The notes beneath the pieces are model-generated. The model was not told where the DNA came from, searched no databases, and saw only the letters and a program-made list of their open reading frames with translations. Source: Meghimatium bilineatum (lineage: Eukaryota > Mollusca > Gastropoda > Stylommatophora > Philomycidae). From it: a stretch of DNA of 64,000 bases. The stretch lies in NCBI GenBank assembly GCA_034231615.1, contig CM067304.1, forward strand, positions 16,295,944 through 16,359,943, read 5' to 3'. The first letter of the stretch is position 1, and each line of letters starts with the position of its first letter. Positions 24,901 through 39,500 of this stretch are shown here, piece by piece. The position numbers and the translations under genes were made by a program.

Positions 24901-26150
24901 AACTTGATGTTTTGTTATCTACTTCCATGTCAAAATGATGATTTTTTAAAATCTTCTTCAATGTCAAACGTGATGTTTTATCTTTCTCCATTTCAAACTT
25001 GATGTTTTATTATTTTCGCCAATTATTTAAGAATTTTTGACCTGTAATTAAACCAAGTACAATTATTTTAATAAAGTGTTGATATGTGATTGTGTTGACA
25101 GATGAATTATGAGCTAGCTGCCAGTACAAAACGTTTCAAGTGAATGAGTACTCTTCCATTATTACAGTAGACATATCTTACCATATTTAACGAAATATAA
25201 GATATTTGAACAACACTTCTTCTTTGAGTTTAGTCTATGATGTGTGTGTATGTATGTGTGTTTGTATTTGTCGTTTATATCTTATGTTGGATAGTGAATC
25301 CGACATTTCGACTAAAAATCTTTATTGTGAACACCTTAACATCATAACAAACACGAATAAGAACGGCACTGTACACATTCAGTTGACAGAATTAAATATG
25401 GATAAACTCCGGGACAGTACAAACTAGAATGTTAGAGACAAAACAGAACAAATAGACAAATGGAAGCAGAATATATGTACTTAAGAATGATGGGCATGGA
25501 TGCTAAAGATATCTTTTGAAGGTGAAGTTGGATGTGGAATTTGCCAGAACTGATCTGCGTAGTAAATACTTCTCCATCTTCAAATTTACAGCTGATGCTG
25601 TCGATTTACAGCTGATGCTGTCGAATGACCAGGATCGTGAAACATGAGAAGACTATGAACCAAAATCCACGTACACAGATTGATTCTGTCAACATCTGTA
25701 CAATATCAACAACCAGACTGGTACTACTTTTGCTGACTACTTCAATAGCACGAACGATGGGGGTGCCCCGTGATATTCTGGTGACTGACATTACTTTGTG
25801 AGTCCCGGATGACCAGGCTCGACACTCGTATGGGAATCAATACATCTATCAATTTGGTACAATAGAGCCCTTTGTGATCAATGGCCGTTAGTCTTATGGT
25901 AGATATACTGTTCTGTAATTTTTCTGTATGTTCTGTTTTACCTCTAAAATTCTAGTTTTTATTCTTCCACAGGTATTCATATTTAGCTCTATCATATGAA
26001 GTCGTCGTCACATTCTTACTATTCGTTTGCTATATTGTGAATGTATTATTGATGAAGACATTTTAGCTGAAACACCGATTTTTGTGTAGTATTATGTGAT
26101 ATGTGTCCATACGTTGATTAGCAAACGTCATTAGTCAGTTTCCTAGACCG
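21946..26150. other. Downstream and intergenic part of the ICK2 unit
   Basis: Counterpart of 7164-11643 without the 38-bp array; carries ATTAAA (21975), an inverted-repeat arm (about 22513-22643), the hammerhead-like motif and the TTTCGACTAAAA motif at about 25299-25330. No additional gene supported. Confidence 0.5.
23367..23401 (-). ncRNA. Hammerhead-like core, ICK2 unit
   Basis: Same CTGATGA / GAAAC arrangement as at 8594-8628. Confidence 0.33.
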
Positions 26151-26375
26151 AGGTTCAGCAATACATACGTAGATAGCTTTCATCTTCTGCGGGGTTGAAT
26201 GTTCATCCTCATACACTGTCCTATTTAGTCTCCTCTTACAACATACACGTTTGCTCCACTTTGAGTCCTGAAACACTTTGTAATCTAGAACCTTTTTCTA
26301 GCGGACAGAAATGTCCAGTGACTAATCAATTGAAAAGACTTTCTTTATCTCAAACATAATTTTCCAGAATCAAAG

Positions 26376-26505
26376 AATTTTTTACCTGAAGGGTTTGTAG
26401 ATAATCTCGGCACAATGTTGTTTTTTACCTGAAGGGTTTGTAGATAATCTCGGCACAATGTTGTTTTTACCTGACGGGTTTGTAGATAATCTCGGCACAA
26501 TGTTG
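26376..26505. repeat. Short tandem triplication, second copy
   Basis: As 11874-12001, through the recent duplication. Confidence 0.88.
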
Positions 26506-28240
26506 TTGTTATTCCGTGACATATTCTTTCCAGAAAGATGTTTTCCTTATGAATCTCTTGAAATCTCCTCGAGTTGGAGTGAATTTTCCTGCATACTCCA
26601 GGGACATATTAATTAATTTCTGGATATCTATTGTCCATCAGCGTCTTGGTCGGTCTTTTAATCTGCTCCAGTATAGCACACCCCCAGAAATACTATTTCC
26701 ATATCACTATGTCTCTTTACATTTCCGAAAAAACTCATGATTTCCTTCTCCATATGGTTTTAAGTAGACATCATTATAGGACATTTATTTTGTTTACCCT
26801 CCCCCCCCCCCCCTCTTGGTTCGACTTCCTTACTGTCGATGGTATTAGCACAATGTTATCACACATATTAACAATATAGATTGATTGAAACATAACATCA
26901 TGGGGATATTATTAGCTGAAGGCAGCGTTAACGGCAACCCGAGAGGGCGCCCAAGACGACGATAGTGCAGTGATATATCAGATTATTTAAATATGTCTTT
27001 ACGTTACACCTTCTGGACAAGTCAATTCACCAAGAATCGCGGAGTGTTCATGGAATCCATAAAGACTAAGTTCTGGAAAGAATATGTCACATGGTGAGAT
27101 TGATTGAATTCTGTCAAAGCAAGTGAAAACCAACAAAATTGTAATCGAATGTGCTGACACACGTCGCGAATAAAACGATATGAAAGATTAATACAAGTAA
27201 TTAGTTCAATTAAAACACGAAAATATAAGTGGCCGGATAAAACGAACAGACCCATGTCGGCGGTTCTAGTCATTATTGGGCAATGATTGCACCTATCGGC
27301 TGATCATTGACAGATCCATGTTTTTAATTGGATGGCGAAGCTAAGTACACGCAATTGTCGCAGCATGAGTGACACAGTCCACATGACATTTCTGTAGATA
27401 AATGTTTTCCTCAGCCTATCATACTTACTTGTGAGTGGTTGTTTAGTCAGGAAACGTTGCAATAATAATCATAATTTAAACAATAAAAATAATTGGACAA
27501 AATAATTCATAGTACTATTTATCTAACAACCAATCAAAGTCGAAATAATGTCAGTAATAGCGACGACAGAACGTTGCTCTGCATGTTACACCACTTGGAT
27601 ACACTGACTGTACTAGACAACACAGGGAATCTTCAGTTATTCTGGTATGTTGACTTTATTATAGAATATTACTCTTACTGTATTTTGTTATAGATAATTA
27701 TAGTTCTAAAATCTTTATAATAACTACGGAGAAGGTCCTCATGGGGTCTCAGAAACAATGGAGGATTTACGTATAAGCTAGACAAGTTATAGCTTAGGGC
27801 CCCCACTTTTCTGAGCAATTGTCATATATACTTAAATTAGTTAAATATATTGCAGTATTATTTGTCCCAATACACAAGTCCTGAAAGCTTAAGGCCTTAT
27901 CAATTCTACATCAGGACCTGCTCAGAAACAAATAATCTAACCTCGGTGATACCATCCCAGAACACGATCTTTAGAAAATCTAACAATCTTATATTGATTG
28001 CTGCTTTCTGTAATCAGGTTCAAGTTGACATCGGGGTGTAGAAGTTGAAAAATAATGTCAACAATTGGAAAGATAATAGAAATTCATCTGCAGTGGACAT
28101 AACACACGATGATGATAAATACATTTCTTGCAAGTTACAAGTTGGTATCATATCTGAATCAAGACGATCGATTCTCTTTTTTGTAGTTCCAGTAACAGAT
28201 AAATAAACAGATGAGTAAAGTAATTATAAAGCTAACACCA
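26506..28240. other. Intergenic sequence upstream of ICK3
   Basis: Duplicate of 12002-13735; no gene seen. Confidence 0.5.
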
Positions 28241-28243
28241 ACA

Positions 28244-28498
28244 CGAGATAAGTAACAATTTATAAACAGATCAGACCAAGTTGTCACTCAAGGCCTCAGT
28301 GTGGAACATGTGTACACAGTTCAAAAATTGTTGACACGGCCGTGCATATATGTGGACAAGCACATCCGATAGCAGAGTATATTATTCAGGACTGCTCAGA
28401 ATATGAAATGATGGGGCAAGTACACTGACTCAGAGAAACAACAGTGAAAGAAAAACTATACGGACCTCTGTACGAGTTTTTAAAATACAGTCAAGTTT
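28244..28498 (+). mobile_element. C-terminal LINE fragment, duplicate
   Basis: Same sequence as 13738-13992, copied by the recent tandem duplication. Confidence 0.65.
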
Positions 28499-28502
28499 AA
28501 AG

Positions 28503-28768
28503 AAGAGACAAAACTTCAGATATAAGCACATTACATACTAACTTCAGATATAAGCACATTACAGACTAACTTCAGATATAAACACATTACAGACTAACTT
28601 CAGATATAAGCACATTACAGACTAACTTCAGATATAAGCACATTACAGACTAACTTCAGATATAAGCACATTACAGACTAACTTCAGATATAAGCACATT
28701 ACAGACTAACTTCAGATATAAGCACATTACAGACTAACTTCAGATATAAGCACATTACAGACTAACGA
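28503..28768. repeat. 28-bp minisatellite, duplicate
   Basis: Identical array in the second segmental copy. Confidence 0.93.
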
Positions 28769-28849
28769 CTGAAGAAGCAACTCCACTGATTTTCTAGGAA
28801 ATAAGTTTATTCATCGCGCTTCTTAACAATCCGGTTACTCATTTATGGT

Positions 28850-29077
28850 CAAGATATACAAAAATAGGAAGGAGTGTTACCAAAAAAACCCCATAAAACA
28901 ACCTAACAACGAGATACACACCGCTGTGTTCGTTTGAGCTCGTTGTTAGGTTGTTTTATGTTTTATTTTGGTAACACACCTACCTATTTTTGTATATCTT
29001 GACATTTGCCCAGTGTTACCCCAGCCACCTACTTCCTGTTTAGGGTTGTTACCCTACACTGGAACATTTATCACTAT
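28850..29077. mobile_element. Foldback MITE upstream of ICK3
   Basis: Duplicate of 14344-14571; the hairpin is slightly more perfect here because the arm reads CAACCTAACAACGAG. Confidence 0.8.
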
Positions 29078-29161
29078 TCATTTATGGTGCCGTTACCAGA
29101 TTATGAGACGCAATCACAACATTAAAGCTCCTTATTAATCCAACATTTCATTATTTGTAAC

Positions 29162-29239
29162 TTGTTATATTTTTCAATGTTTTACAAAGATCACGACAAG
29201 CGACGTCAATCAAATAACATCAATAATAAGATGACCAAC
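29162..29239 (+). promoter_or_regulatory. ICK3 core promoter and 5' UTR candidate
   Basis: Same TATA-like sequence and ACGTCA block as ICK2, within the recent duplication; no additional evidence beyond that copy. Confidence 0.43.
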
Positions 29240-29305
29240 ATGAAGTTGATGTTGTTAGTATTAGTGGTAGCCCTATTGATGACCGTAACACTTGTCGAAT
29301 CTTGT
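29240..29305 (+). CDS. ICK3 exon 1: signal peptide
   Basis: Same 22-codon signal-peptide exon as ICK2, with no difference seen, ending at GTAAGT (29306-29311) in phase 0. It belongs to the second copy of the recent 14.5-kb tandem duplication. The partner exon 2 is at 36160-36267, about 6.85 kb downstream. Upstream are the same TATA-like and ACGTCA motifs and the same foldback MITE (28850-29077) as in ICK2. If the duplication is genuine rather than an assembly duplicate, ICK2 and ICK3 are two near-identical gene copies. Confidence 0.73.
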
Positions 29306-29314
29306 GTAAGTTCT

Positions 29315-29317
29315 CAA

Positions 29318-29348
<31 letters not shown>

Positions 29349-29449
29349 CTCTCTCTCTCACACACACACTTACTCACACACACACTCTCTCTCTCTCACA
29401 CACACACACTCACTCACACACACACACACAGATATATATATATATATAT
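29315..29449. repeat. (CT)n(CA)n(TA)n microsatellite in ICK3 intron
   Basis: Same position after the donor; CT/CA phase blocks differ in length from the ICK2 copy. Confidence 0.95.
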
Positions 29450-29610
29450 GGGCACAGTTGTATTGTTATTATATAAAATCAGTACTTTTTTGACAAAGCA
29501 ATTCCTGATTGTTGTAGTTGTGCATTTCTGTCTTATAGTTTGATTTATGTTTCATAATGTTATAGATAAATTCCCAAAATAGCAAATGTGTTTGTTAACA
29601 TTAATAATAG

Positions 29611-29952
29611 GTCAGACAACTGAAACGAATACTCGGCGTGCCATTAAAAAAATTGAATTAGAAACGACAACATCAGACAATTAACCAAAACAATACCAGT
29701 ATTGGAACACACAAAAAGACAAAAGATCAAATGGTTTTCACACGCTTCCAGACTACCAACAGATAGCACTCCACAAATGGCCATGACACATAGACATCAC
29801 GGCTATAAAGCCAGAAACAGACCATGCAAAAGATGGATCACAGAAATCACAGAAGCCACAGGAACAAGCACACAACATCACACAAGAAGACCATCTCCAT
29901 GGAACACTTTTACCCATCCCATGACGCGGCAAGGCAGACAAGGATCACAGAG
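29611..29952 (+). mobile_element. 3' fragment of RTE-like LINE, duplicate
   Basis: Same as 15105-15446 in the second segmental copy. Confidence 0.75.
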
Positions 29953-30641
<689 letters not shown>

Positions 30642-30991
30642 CTGTAAAACTGTATATAAATATTATTTACGTAACATACATGTTTTGTAGTATGTTGACA
30701 GACTATCGGACAATGTGCTATATAAATGACAATATAAATAAATCGCAATATACAGGACATTTTCAACGTTTCAAATGCAAGCTAGTTATCAATAATTAAC
30801 AAAACTTGATACTCTGCACTTATTTTTTGCCGCACAAATATATTTGTCTTGTGTTTTACATAGCTAATTCTCAACAAACGTCTGTAGAAATTGTATTCAA
30901 AATTCTGTTTCCTGTGTCTACATTGAGTGTCATACTTTCACATTCGTATCGAAATATACGTAGCACTAGCAATCTAAGTAGATTTGTTGTC
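30642..30991. other. ICK3 intron, unit-specific sequence
   Basis: Duplicate of 16079-16429; nothing recognised. Confidence 0.5.
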
Positions 30992-31003
30992 ACTGTTATA
31001 TTG

Positions 31004-32333
31004 GGGTGCAAAGGGAACGCAGTGCTTTAGGCGGACCCAGGTTTAGCAGATAACGATGATCCCAAATGTACCTCCTCGCGGTGCACCCTGGTAACAGAAA
31101 ACAGCAACTCGAGCTGATTCTGGCCAAATAATTTGAGGATGTCCGAGAATATGGAGGTAGCAGATGGAAAGAGATTTGACTGCAAGAGAGACAGACAATA
31201 TCTACGATACCATTTGCATCATCACATACAGCGACACTGTCGACATACAGTGACGCCAGTTAATCCAGTCAGAACATTGTAGGGGGGCCAAATGAAAAAA
31301 GCATGAAAAGGTGGATGCATGGCGAAAGACAGACAGATTTCATACTGTGTACAATGAAAAAAATGAAAGGGCAGAACAGCGCTGAAGGGTAACGCCAACT
31401 GCAAATAGATAGTGGAAACGATTACGGAAATGGGAACTACAAGCTCTGTTATTTCGTGACGAGCTTCTAGTTACTTGATTTCCTATAGGCAGAGACCAAT
31501 ACCCAATAATTGGCGTCTAGCAAAGCAAAAAGACCTGGCCTAACTCTAATGTCGAATCTTCCTATACAGGAAACATGCTCGCAAAGAGAAAGGGTGCCGT
31601 AACCGATAGGCTCAGGAAAAAAAAGGGACAAAGATGGCAGTCCTGGCCCAACTCTACTGTCAAATTTTCCTATAGCGGAAATACACTTGCAGAGAGAAAG
31701 GGTTCCGTACCCAATGGGCTCAGGAACAAAAGAGACAACGAGTTTAGCCCTGGCCCAACTCCACTGTCAGGTTTTCCCGTACCGGAAATACACTTGCAGA
31801 GAGAACGGGTTCAGTACCTGATGGGCTCAGGCGCTACTGGGACAAAGTCACTCAGCTCGAGAACGCCTTGCTCTCAAACGCGTGGTGTGAGACTCGAACT
31901 TAGGCAAAGGGTTCACGATGTCCGTGAATGACACCTCGGCTAAGAGGGCGAAAGAGCTAGGGTCTAACTCTTCTGTTGAGTTATTCCTCTTAAGGAACCA
32001 GGCTTACGGATGAGAAACCGTTCAGTACCCAATGGGCACAGGCACATTACGTCCAATTACACGAGGCAAGTTCATAGACAGTGGAACACCTCGTTAGAGA
32101 CAGACTTGAGCAAAAAATTGTCTGGGTGAAGAGTCACCACACACACGCGTGCCTGGCGAAAGATAGGGAGGCTGTCACAGGCTAGGGTAACCCAACCGAA
32201 ATGTCAAGGCATGCCGAAATCGGATGTGCTAGGCCTACAAGGCGCATAACGGTGGCACAACGTAATCACGCTCCCGGCGGAAATTGCACGGATATCCATG
32301 CTGGTTACAATGGAGCGAAGGCAAAACAAACAA
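31004..32333 (+). mobile_element. 1.33-kb non-coding retroelement, copy c
   Basis: Nearly identical to copy b through the recent tandem duplication; flanking ACTGTTATATTG at 30992-31003 and 32334-32345. Confidence 0.78.
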
Positions 32334-32451
32334 ACTGTTATATTGATCAGCATCAGGTTTTAGGCAATCAGCTATTTACAGAAGTATTTAATATGTGAGA
32401 AGCGCTGTAGCCTAGCTGATAGTGAGCTTGCTTGCTATTATAGAGTTACAG

Positions 32452-35400
32452 GACTTCCGGTCAAAATAGCGGACATATCGACGTGTATTTTCTGTGTGAC
32501 ACCGTCAACTTCACTTGAAATATGGATTATTTCATTATTTCGTTTGGGATGTGGTGCTAGATATTTTAGCAAGGGGTGCACTCATCAATATCTTCGCCGT
32601 TGCCACGGAGTACGTGCATCAGAACTGAAATTTCAATGGTTATAGTCGTTATTTCACGTGATTACAAGGCCTAGTACACAAAAAATGGCAGGTAAACGTA
32701 GACGTCCGAAAAGGGGCGGGGCCAAACGAAAAGGTCGACGTGCTGGAATGAGACGCCACATATCAAAAGTCGTTCGTCTGTCTTTAAAATCGTTACGTGT
32801 GTTCTTCTGGAAAGTCGCTAGTGCCGAAAAACGACGTTCTGAGCTGAATATGTTGGTGTATAGCGCAGATACACAGATTGTGGCTTGACAGGAATCGCGT
32901 TTGATAATGAGAAACTGTCTTCAAGTCACCGGCTCTCATAGTTTCTACAATAGACGACATTTGGGCAAAAAATACTTGTACGGGAAGACACTGACGCAGT
33001 CGAGATAGATATGTCTGAATGGAATAGTGACGACATTCAGCTGCAAGCTGTCAGAGTATAAAAGGTACACCACACTTTCGTGCTCGTCAATGTGTATGCG
33101 TGCAACGCGAGCATGAAAGTACAGGGCTGCAAATTTTAAATGATGTTTTAAATGAAGAAAGAGAAGTCATTGTCTTTGAGGACTTTAATGCAGAAGGCAG
33201 ATTTTGAGTCAATACTGCCTCAAATTAACAGAGAAGAGATCTTGAGGAAGCTTTGATTGATATGAATTTAGTATGCATAAACGACGGGCGCATGACACCG
33301 TTGGCAGCTAGGGACGGCGATGATGACAATGCAAATGATTTGCACTTTGTGGCGGCTAATATAGCACCCAGATGTAGATAGGATGTGCTGGGGCATCATT
33401 GAAGCGATCATTTGCCATGTGTCTTGTTGGTGGACAAAGGAAAAAATATACAACAGAGAGCTAAAGTGTCCTTCCAGTATGATCACAATGGTTGTCCATC
33501 GTAAGCAGAATTAGGAAGGAAAAACGTAGGACAAACTCCACCAATGCACATATGTGAAATCAACCACCCCCCCCCCCCTGGTTAAATGATGAGATTCAAT
33601 ATACATGAAAGGGCAAATGTAGCACAGTTGTAGAGTGGCAAAAAGCAAGGAAAAAAAGTGATTGCACAAATGTTGGCAATGTTGGCTGGCAATGTTGTTC
33701 AACAAGATCCTAGCGAATGGCACAGAGGAAGAAGGCTGGTTGCATATTTACTTAATCCCACTACCCAAGCCTGGCAAGTCATGCAAAGATGCAGGGCTTC
33801 AGGCTCATAACCATGAAGAATAGGATCGGCAAGTTGTCAGAAAAGATTATTGCGTGGATATTGTCCTTACATTTGGAGAGGAATAAAAGACTACCCTCAA
33901 CATTGGGAGGCTATTGTAAATGTAAGAATACTTGACACAACGTCTCCGAATTAATTCAATTCATGTTTGAAATTCTTAGAGACGTGCGCGGTTGTAATAG
34001 ACCTGGAAGATCCTTATAACAGAGTGTCCTTGGAATTTTTGATGACCATAATGCTGCAACGTAAGTCCTTTTATTGTCAGGTGGAATGTCTCGGCCCTTT
34101 TTCAGAGACAGGTTGTTCTTAAGTGTGGAAATTGATCTTCGGCACAGTAATAAGCCTGTGACTACCACAAGGGTCACCTCTGTCTCCAGTATTATTTAAT
34201 GTGTATAAAGTTCAAATTACGAGTTCTCAGATTGCAGGACCTGGGAGAACTATGTCCTATGCTGATGACATCTTGGTATATAGGCAGGGCTAAGATAAAG
34301 AAACGAACGCCAGGAATTTGCAGAGGAAGCTTTATCGTTTATAGGAGTAGTGCTGTGATTCTGGAGCTTTTGTTAATTCATCAAAAGCATCAATCACATT
34401 GTTTTCCCTGAATAATCACATAGTAAACACGTCCGCGTCATCGGTTACTTTGAGAGGGGATGTCTCTGAAAGAACCAGTACAATGAAGTACGTGGGGGAT
34501 ATGTTGGACTGAAGTCTGAGCTTCAAAGATCATGTTGACCACATCATTGTAAAGGTCTTGCGGCGATGAAAGTTATGACTGCTGCTCAATGTGAACAGAG
34601 GCTGCTATTTCTGCAGTATCAGGGATTGGTTGTGGCGGTAGTACAGTACGTTCTGACTATTCTGCCACCGAGGCAGACTCATACAGAAAGACTGGATAGT
34701 GTCATGAGGCAATGTGAATCCTTTTGGGGTGTACGAAAGATACGTCGGCACAGGCAATGCGATACCTACTTGATTTCCCAACTACAGAGCAAACAATACA
34801 GATGTGCAGGGCGCGAGACTACCTACAAATCACCGCTGATAAAGAGGACCCTCTACACCCTGAAATTATCAAAGTGAAAGGCAGTCGACTTAAGAGAGGA
34901 AAGTCGTGGAGGGAGCGCGCGGAGGCCATTATACAAAGTGTGTGCAGATTATAGGATGTGCTACGTGGTGTGGAATGAGGTCGCGCGCACGTAGAGTGTC
35001 CGACAGCCTTCAAAGTAATAATAACACTCAATAGAAAATAAAGGAAATGGTGTCCGACAATGGTGGAGTCTTATGTGCTTCTCTGATCGGTGAGAATTAC
35101 AAGGAAGGTGATATGATTGCATATACAGATAGGTCGATTGAGAGACACATCAGCGGTGTCTGGGCCTTGAAGGCTCAATGGTGGGGAAAGACCATCGGAT
35201 GTGGTGCATTCGCTCAGAAAACAAGCATCATGAAAATGCAGTTTGTAGCAGTAACCAAAGCTTTGAAATGGGTGTGCTCGCAGAATGCGACACATGCCTG
35301 TACACTCAGTGACTCGATGGGCATGATTGTGAGAGTGCAGGTGGGGTACATTCGGGAAAAGTGGCTTGGCTGGTAGTTACTGTAGTTACTGTAACTGTAT

Positions 35401-35825
35401 ATTGTTATTTGAGTGTAGTTACTATAACTGTTAGCTGGCTGCATTGAAGAATTTATGTGTGCGGAAAGTGACTTTTTTTTTGTGCCAGGACATGCAGGAA
35501 TGCAAGGTAATGAGAGAGCAGATAGGTTGGCGGCACACGCTGCTACTACAGCTGTTGATGGAGCGATGGATAGGACAGACATTTTGAAGGCATTACGGAA
35601 AAACGCACGAACAAATGACTATACGTGACGATGACTCTTGTTCCATGACTAGAATAACGGAATGTGGCGTGAAATGTGGTGTCGCTAGGAAGGAACGGTT
35701 TCGTGGGCGAGAAAGAATAATGGTCAGTCAACGGCGTACTGGGACAGTCAGTCAACTTGTAATGGCGGATACACTCAAGGAGTGATGAGAGCGCATATGG
35801 ACTTGTCCGGAATGCAGTGACGATG
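32452..35825 (+). mobile_element. Dead I/Jockey-like LINE, copy c
   Basis: Near-identical duplicate of copy b, with the same stops, the same minisatellite insertion (35373-35433) and the same 3' deletion. Not an independent insertion. Confidence 0.85.
35373..35433 (+). repeat. Minisatellite sequence inserted in LINE RNase H (copy c)
   Basis: Same insertion as 20810-20870, inherited through the tandem duplication. Confidence 0.85.
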
Positions 35826-36159
35826 ATCATACTGTAAGACCGAAAGGCGCATATATCGCAGCATTGCTGTACACCATGACCCAAATTATTCCCTTCTCTG
35901 GACTACATCCTGCTAATCTGCAGGAGTTTGAGAACGAACTCAGAATAAGTTTCTATACATGTTCCGTTTCCACATTTAACTAAAATAAAAACAGTTCAAA
36001 ATCGTAAAACATGCGGCTTTCATTAGTTATCAAAATATATACGTTTTCCAAAGATAATGTGCACCTATGTGTCTAGCTGTAATGCTATATACCATATATG
36101 AAAAATCAGAGATTTAAAAAAATATAATTGGTCTTTCCTTTAATTGTTAACACTGACAG

Positions 36160-36267
36160 TCATGCAGGGGTAATTTCGGAGATTGCGGTCCATTATTAGT
36201 TTGGTGCTGCGGCGAATTGAGGTGTGAGTATAGAAGAGTAACGCATGAAGGAAGAAGATGCTACTAG
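36160..36267 (+). CDS. ICK3 exon 2: mature cystine-knot-like peptide
   Basis: Terminal exon after AG at 36158-36159; 35 codons, TAG at 36265-36267; cysteine spacing C-X6-C-X6-CC-X4-C-X11-C-Tyr. It differs from ICK2 by a single base in the last loop (ATA to GTA, Ile to Val), in keeping with the young duplication. Acceptor, polypyrimidine stretch and following minisatellite are as in ICK2; candidate poly(A) signal ATTAAA at 36538-36543. Confidence 0.8.
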   Translation, partial: SCRGNFGDCGPLLVWCCGELRCEYRRVTHEGRRCY

Positions 36268-36279
36268 TAAACCACCTTA

Positions 36280-36508
36280 TAGGAAAAGGTTTGTCATGTA
36301 ACTGTAATTGTATATTGTTATTTGAGTGTAGTTACTATATATTATAGGAAAAGTTTTGCCGTGTTACTGTAACTGTATATTGTTATTTGAGTGTAGTTAC
36401 TTTAACTGTATATTGTTATTTGAGTGTAGTTACTTTAACTGTATATTGTTATTTGAGTGTAGTTACTTTAACTGTATATTGTTATTTGAGTGTAGTTACT
36501 GTTTGTTA
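36280..36508. repeat. 33/65-bp minisatellite in the ICK3 3' UTR
   Basis: Duplicate of the ICK2 array, same unit count. Confidence 0.9.
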
Positions 36509-39500
36509 TCTTCTTCCATGTCAAACATTTTAGACATATTAAAGATGTATATGTACAAGATAACAAGTGACCTTCAGACTCCAGAACACATTCTACAGAC
36601 ATCTCCACTCTTCATTGACCTAAGGACTTACACATAGCCACAAGAGCCATATCTGGAGGTATAACTGTCTAACAATCGTTAGGACCTCCTGCTGACGAAT
36701 GAATTCGTGGAGTTAATATTAAGACACATTAAAGACATGGAACCGTGTTGAAGATCTTGCTTGTATGTTGAGCCTAGGGTGGCATTGAAAAAAAGGCAGA
36801 TACAAGTAGGAGAGAACTATTAAATGAAAATGGACATGAGACAGTCTGTGAGAATACACCATCAAAGCGTGAGGCGGAGGATGCTGGAGGTTAGTTGCTG
36901 GTATATTTTATTACCGAAAAGCTCTTGATTATGATGAGACAAGATCTGGACTGGATCGCGTACAGAAGAAGAAGATCGTGAAGGTAACAGAGACAAATGG
37001 AGAGCCTGATTATGATGATGATTAAAGGACAAGGGAGTATGAGCTTATCACTTTTGTATCCTATGCCAGGAGGTGTAGTATATTCTTTGTCTTCGTTCTC
37101 AAACTCCTTCAGATTAGCAGGATGTTGTCCAGAAAACGGAATGTAGTGTATCATGTTTTACATTTTGGTTGTGATGTCTTCGCCTTTTGGACTCAGCATT
37201 GCTCCTGGCTCACATAGATCACTCACTGGATGTAGCAGTCAACTTCACTCCAAAACCTGCTTAGTCGTCTTACATTAAATGTGTAGGATGTAAAATTGTC
37301 GATATTCTTTGCTCCCTTCTCAAGGCTCGACAACACATGATCGAGGAGATAAAGTATTACTGCCAGCTCTTCTTTTTCTGTGTTCGTTTTCGAACTTCTG
37401 CACATTAGCAAGATCTGGTCAAGAAAACGCTGTGCCATGGTTTATCGCTTGACTGCGATATCCGCAAATTTTAGTTTGCAACATCCTATCTCATGTTCCA
37501 TATTCTATGCAATTTACCGAAAGACAATGTACTCCTATGTATTTAGCAGCAATACTATAAATAAATGCTGGATACACAGTAGCATGAAAGAAAGCAATTT
37601 TTTTGCCGGTGCATGTTGTCATTGACCGAGGTACACAGAAAGGGCCATGATATGGATCTTTTGATAGGTTCCAGAAACTCATCTCAATAATGGAAGATGT
37701 TAGTCGACAGTAGTTATGGAAAACAGAAAGTCGAACTGAAATACAATGTCAGAACAGACTGTCAGACTATTGGGTACTTGTATGAACAAATACAAGTAAC
37801 ATTATACAGGACAGTTCAACGCTTCAACCTTAAGGTCTTTTTTCAAGAAAATACAATACAAACTGTCAATAAACAGATATAAGTGTTGCCAAACTAAGTA
37901 TAAAAAAACCTAACAACAAGACACAGTGATAGACAACGTTTCGACTAAAAGGCCTTCATCAGGACAAACTAGGACCACAGTAAACCAATATTACATAGTT
38001 GTGTAATATACATGGTTGTGATGGAAAGGGGAGAAGCATAATAGTGAATGGACGACGGAGGAAGCAAATATAGGACAACATGACAGGGGAGAGGAAGGTG
38101 TAGGTTTGAGGGGACGATAGTGGTAAGTAAGCAGCGGAAATTGTACAGAACAAGCAAAAATAAGTAAGATATAATGCAAGTAAAATAAAATAAATATAAA
38201 TAAGAAATAAGTATCTCGAAAATTTATCAGCGTGGGAAAAAGGACGCATGAAACCAGGAAGTCAGATCATACACGGACTGATGCCCGTATACACCGTGAG
38301 AATACGCGGAGGCAGATAATATATATCTCCAGGCAGTAAGAGGCAATAAAATCAGACAATGGCCGAATAAACAGGAATAGGGAGAAAAGAGAGCGCGGGG
38401 CAAAAAAGAAAATAAGCAAAAGGCAGTGAAGTAAAAGCTGAAATGGTGGGGGTTTCGTATCCATGACACTAACTGGATTGCCTATAGAAACAGATAGCAG
38501 GCGATGAGGGGATGAAAGAAGGCAGGAGAACAAAAAGGGAAAATAATGAGGCCAGGAAGAAGAAGTCAAAGTGGCAGATCGTCGGCCCCAAACCAAAACG
38601 GAGACACGTCATACAAGAAAGGGATATATTGGTGAAAGAGGGTCCAAGGTACGCAGGAAGAACACATTGGGGGGGGGGGGTTAGCCATCACGGAAGAGCC
38701 GCTCGTGGAACTTTTATCCCTTCAATATCAATTAGAATAACGTGCTCATCAAGACACAATCACAAAAGCATTCGTTGGCAGACATTTTACAGCAGGTAAC
38801 AGCGACGTACGTATACAATAATATTGCAATAGAGACACACATTAAAACAAATTACGGGGAACCACAACGAAATAAAACAACTATAAATGAAAATACCATT
38901 AATAGCAACCGACCATATCCACCAGCACCTAAACCTAAATAAATGAATGATCTGTAGGCAGACCATATGGCTAATGGCTACCATACTGCAATAGATATAG
39001 ATTTTCTAGTGTGTACTTCACTCTATTGTCAATGGTGCGTGATTTTATTGCAGACACTATCGCTCACTCGTGTTGTTATGCTTTTAAATGTCGATGATAG
39101 TCGTACAGACATTCAAGTCACTGCTATACAATTTTTCACAATCAACAAACCGTTAAATAGAAAAAAAGTAATCTTAAATGAAAGAGCAATCTTTTGTTGA
39201 AGAAATCATGATAGACCACAGAAAATGTGTCCCAGAAGTAGGTCACGAAAAAGAAATGGCGTGAGAACCATTGATCCACAGAACAAAACAACAAATGTGT
39301 TTACCTAGCGAGAGAATAGAACAATCGTATATACATGCATTTATCTGCTGGAGGATACTGAGCAGCTATGGTTCTGCAATTACCAATTTCAAGTTTTGTG
39401 TTAAAATAGTAACCACGAAATAGGCAAAAATTGAGAATATTATTTGTTATCTTCCTCATTGTTAAACTTGATGTTTTGTTATCTACTTCCATGTCAAAAT